Assembly: GCF_037478135.1 (NCBI RefSeq)
Contig: NZ_JBBHDV010000001.1
Location: forward strand, 62,001-126,000
Reading direction: 5' to 3'
From: Denitratimonas sp037478135
GTDB taxonomy: Bacteria > Pseudomonadota > Gammaproteobacteria > Xanthomonadales > Xanthomonadaceae
Length of the DNA stretch: 64,000 nucleotides
Shown: in pieces, positions 62,418 through 64,000 of the stretch
How the letters are laid out: each line of letters starts with the position of its first letter
Position numbering within the stretch: position 1 is the stretch's first letter
Program-made: the position numbers and the translations under genes
Notes under the pieces: generated by a model
Seen by the model: the letters and a program-made list of their open reading frames with translations, nothing else
The model's database searches: none
Told to the model about the DNA's origin: nothing

Positions 62418-63011
62418 ATGTCGATCCTCATCCGCGACGTGCGTGAGCACGAGCTGGATTCCATCCTTGCACTGAACAACGCCGCCGGCCCCACGATCCT
62501 GAAACTGGACCAGGCCCAGCTGGCGTTCTGCCATGACGAGGCCGCCTATTTCCGCGTGGCCGAGGTCGATGGCGCGGTGGTCGGTTTCCTGATCGCCTTC
62601 GACCAGGACAGCAGTTACCGCAGCAGCAATTACCTGTGGTTCAAGCAGCACTATCCGGCCTTCCTCTACATCGACCGGGTGGTGATCGCCAGCGCCCAGC
62701 GCGGCGCCGGCGTGGGCCGGGTGTTCTATGCCGACATCACCAGTTTTGCCGAAGTGCGCGCGCCGCTGCTGGCCTGCGAGGTGTTCCTGGAGCCACGTAA
62801 CGATGTCGCGCTGGTGTTCCACGGCACCTACGGCTTCCAGGAAGTCGGGCAGCGGGTGATGGACGAAACCGGCCTGCGGGTGTCGATGCTGGCCAAGGAG
62901 CTGACCAGTTATCCGTGGGTGAAATCGCGTTGGCTCGATGGCCCCGGGTTGCCGGATGTGCCGTGGCTGGCGTCGCGTGAACACGATACCCGCGCCGTGG
63001 CCGAGGGCTGA
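62418..63011 (+). CDS. GNAT family N-acetyltransferase
   Basis: This 197-residue acetyltransferase has acetyl-CoA motif A at VVIASAQRGAGVGRVFYADI (the QRGAGVG loop binds pyrophosphate), and further conserved features are LACEVFLEPRNDVALVFHGTYGFQEVG. It is possibly a protein- or amine-acetylating member; no substrate can be derived. Start ATG 62418 has GGAGAGTGG upstream. Its stop overlaps the minC start by one base, making it the first gene of the min cluster here. Function in division is not implied. Confidence 0.85.
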   Translation: MSILIRDVREHELDSILALNNAAGPTILKLDQAQLAFCHDEAAYFRVAEVDGAVVGFLIAFDQDSSYRSSNYLWFKQHYPAFLYIDRVVIASAQRGAGVGRVFYADITSFAEVRAPLLACEVFLEPRNDVALVFHGTYGFQEVGQRVMDETGLRVSMLAKELTSYPWVKSRWLDGPGLPDVPWLASREHDTRAVAEG

Positions 63012-63796
63012 TGATGAGTGCTTCGATGCCGGATTTCGAACAGGCGGGCGAACTCAAGGTCGGTCAGGTCGGCATTGCCAACCTGCGCATCCGCACCCTG
63101 GACGTGGCGCGCCTGGGCGCGGAAATGCGTGAACGGGTGACGCGCGCGCCGAACCTGTTTGCCCGGGCGGCGGTGATCGTGGATTTCGGCGGCCTGTCGC
63201 AGGTGCCCGATGCCGCCATCGCACGGCAACTGCTGGACGAATTGCGCCATGCTGGCGTGCTGCCGGTGGCGCTGGCCTACGGTACCCGCGACAACGATGC
63301 GCTGGCGCAGGAACTGGGGCTGCCGCTGTTGGCGCGGTTCCGCGCGCAATATGAAACCAGCCCCGGCAGCGAGGCGGTGGCCGCGCCGGTGGTTGAAGCC
63401 ACACCTGCCGCGCCGCCCGCTGCGGCCGCGGCACCGCCTGAATTGCCAGTTGCGGCAGCACCGGCGGCGGTATCGCTGATGCACACCACGCCGGTGCGCT
63501 CGGGCCAGCAGGTCTATGCCCAGGGCCGGGATCTGGTGGTCGCGGCCAATGTCGGTGCCGGTGCCGAGGTGATCGCCGACGGTTCGATCCACGTCTACGG
63601 CCCGCTCCGCGGTCGCGCCCTGGCCGGTGCGCAAGGCAATGAAAAAGCACGTATATTCTGCCGCGAGTTCCATGCGGAACTGGTCGCGATCGCCGGGCGT
63701 TACAAGGTGATCGAGGAAGTTCCGCAGGAGTTGCGCGGCAAGGCGGTGCAGGTCTGGCTGGAAGACGACAGCCTGCGCATGGCCGAGATCGCCTGA
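63011..63796 (+). CDS. minC: Septum site-determining protein MinC
   Basis: This 261-residue inhibitor of FtsZ assembly works with MinD and MinE to block polar septa. The N-terminal FtsZ-binding domain (residues about 14-115) is followed by an Ala/Pro-rich linker (about 120-155) and the C-terminal right-handed beta-helix (VRSGQQVYAQGRDLVVAANVGAGAEVIADGSIHVYGPLRGRALAG), where the conserved RSGQ, DGSIHVYG and GRALAG motifs bind MinD. The start overlaps the GNAT stop by one base; an internal Met at residue 2 is equally possible. minD follows after a 137-base gap. Confidence 0.95.
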   Translation: MMSASMPDFEQAGELKVGQVGIANLRIRTLDVARLGAEMRERVTRAPNLFARAAVIVDFGGLSQVPDAAIARQLLDELRHAGVLPVALAYGTRDNDALAQELGLPLLARFRAQYETSPGSEAVAAPVVEATPAAPPAAAAAPPELPVAAAPAAVSLMHTTPVRSGQQVYAQGRDLVVAANVGAGAEVIADGSIHVYGPLRGRALAGAQGNEKARIFCREFHAELVAIAGRYKVIEEVPQELRGKAVQVWLEDDSLRMAEIA

Positions 63797-63800
63797 ATGC

Positions 63801-63888
63801 GCGGGCCTGTGCTTTCCCGTTCCGGCCCGCATACCCGTTACGATCACAGTTGCGCGGGCCTGTTTCCCGCGACTCCCTTTCCGGCCCG
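63801..63888 (+). repeat. Tandem GC-rich hairpin repeats between minC and minD
   Basis: Two direct repeats share GCGCGGGCCTGT and a TTCCGGCCCG end. Each can form a hairpin, GCGGGCC (63801-63807)/GGCCCGC (63824-63830) and CGGGCC (63855-63860)/GGCCCG (63883-63888). They lie upstream of the minD ribosome site and may tune readthrough from minC. Confidence 0.5.
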
Positions 63889-63933
63889 GCGGGCACGCCG
63901 TTTCACCGGGCAACCCATTCGGAGAACACAGCT

Positions 63934-64000
63934 TTGACCCAGATCATCGTCGTCACGTCCGGCAAGGGCGGGGTAGGCAAGACCACCACCAGCGCGAGCC
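63934..64000 (+). CDS. minD: Septum site-determining protein MinD (3' partial)
   Basis: The frame from TTG 63934 encodes TQIIVVTSGKGGVGKTTTSAS, which is the MinD N-terminus with the deviant Walker A motif (GKGGVGKTT). It is cut by the window end. A GGAG ribosome site at 63921-63924 is correctly spaced. MinD is the membrane-bound ATPase that recruits MinC and oscillates under MinE control; minE is expected beyond the window. Confidence 0.95.
   Translation, partial: MTQIIVVTSGKGGVGKTTTSAS

Overview
The window is one contiguous, gene-dense, high-G+C bacterial chromosome segment with no mobile elements, no rRNA and one tRNA. Gene content and domain architecture point to a Gammaproteobacterium of the order Lysobacterales (Xanthomonadales). 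The indicators are a cco operon in the order N-O-Q-P-G-H-I-S, an [4Fe-4S] FNR homologue, gcvT beside gcvH, a fused LplT-like/PlsC protein, a Lys/Ala-rich histone H1-like protein, an ECF sigma factor coupled to a TPR kinase, and a secreted protease ending in a GFES-type tail. The family assignment is inference and the genus cannot be read from the sequence alone.

Layout. 1-2.6 kb: the end of a GldG-like/DUF4340 ABC-transporter cluster and a DUF423 membrane protein. 2.6-11 kb: a secreted Ntn-hydrolase (penicillin acylase family), an AlkA-like glycosylase, tRNA-Val(GAC), an MltB-type lytic transglycosylase and a large secreted lysyl-endopeptidase-like protease. 11-18.3 kb: dnaG, an MFS-acyltransferase fusion, gcvT-gcvH, then an unusual non-coding stretch holding a candidate small RNA or attenuator, and a histone H1-like gene. 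18.3-27 kb: a beta-lactamase-fold hydrolase, LemA, an M48 protease with a TerB-like tail, a hydroxyacid dehydrogenase, a DUF3016 protein, and a coupled phytase-like/purple-acid-phosphatase-like pair. 26.9-31.8 kb: a TetR regulator divergent from an RND efflux pair. 31.9-42.2 kb: mixed genes (TPR, DUF3228, CHAD, M28 peptidase, alcohol dehydrogenase, DUF938 methyltransferase, lipoprotein, Tat-exported aldo/keto reductase, FAD oxidoreductase). 42.4-47.2 kb: ahcY under an S-adenosylhomocysteine riboswitch, an NTP-transporter-like MFS protein and prfC. 47.3-56.4 kb: the complete cbb3 oxidase operon with its maturation genes, preceded by an FNR box. 56.5-60.1 kb: an ECF sigma factor/Ser-Thr kinase pair and a secreted YciI-like protein. 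60.2-64 kb: pldA, fnr, a GNAT acetyltransferase, minC and the start of minD.

How parts fit together. The FNR protein encoded at 61.5-62.3 kb has the cluster cysteines and the recognition residues expected to read the TTGAC-N4-GTCAA site in front of ccoN, so regulator and target of the microaerobic response lie about 14 kb apart. The cco operon is almost wholly translationally coupled and contains one small unexplained membrane protein. The phytase-like lipoprotein and the PAP-like phosphatase overlap by four bases and look like an organic-phosphate scavenging unit. No wholly new system is evident. The least explained items are the 17.18-17.39 kb transcription unit, the cco membrane protein, the CcoG insertion, and the ECF/kinase pair, which appears to lack local targets.
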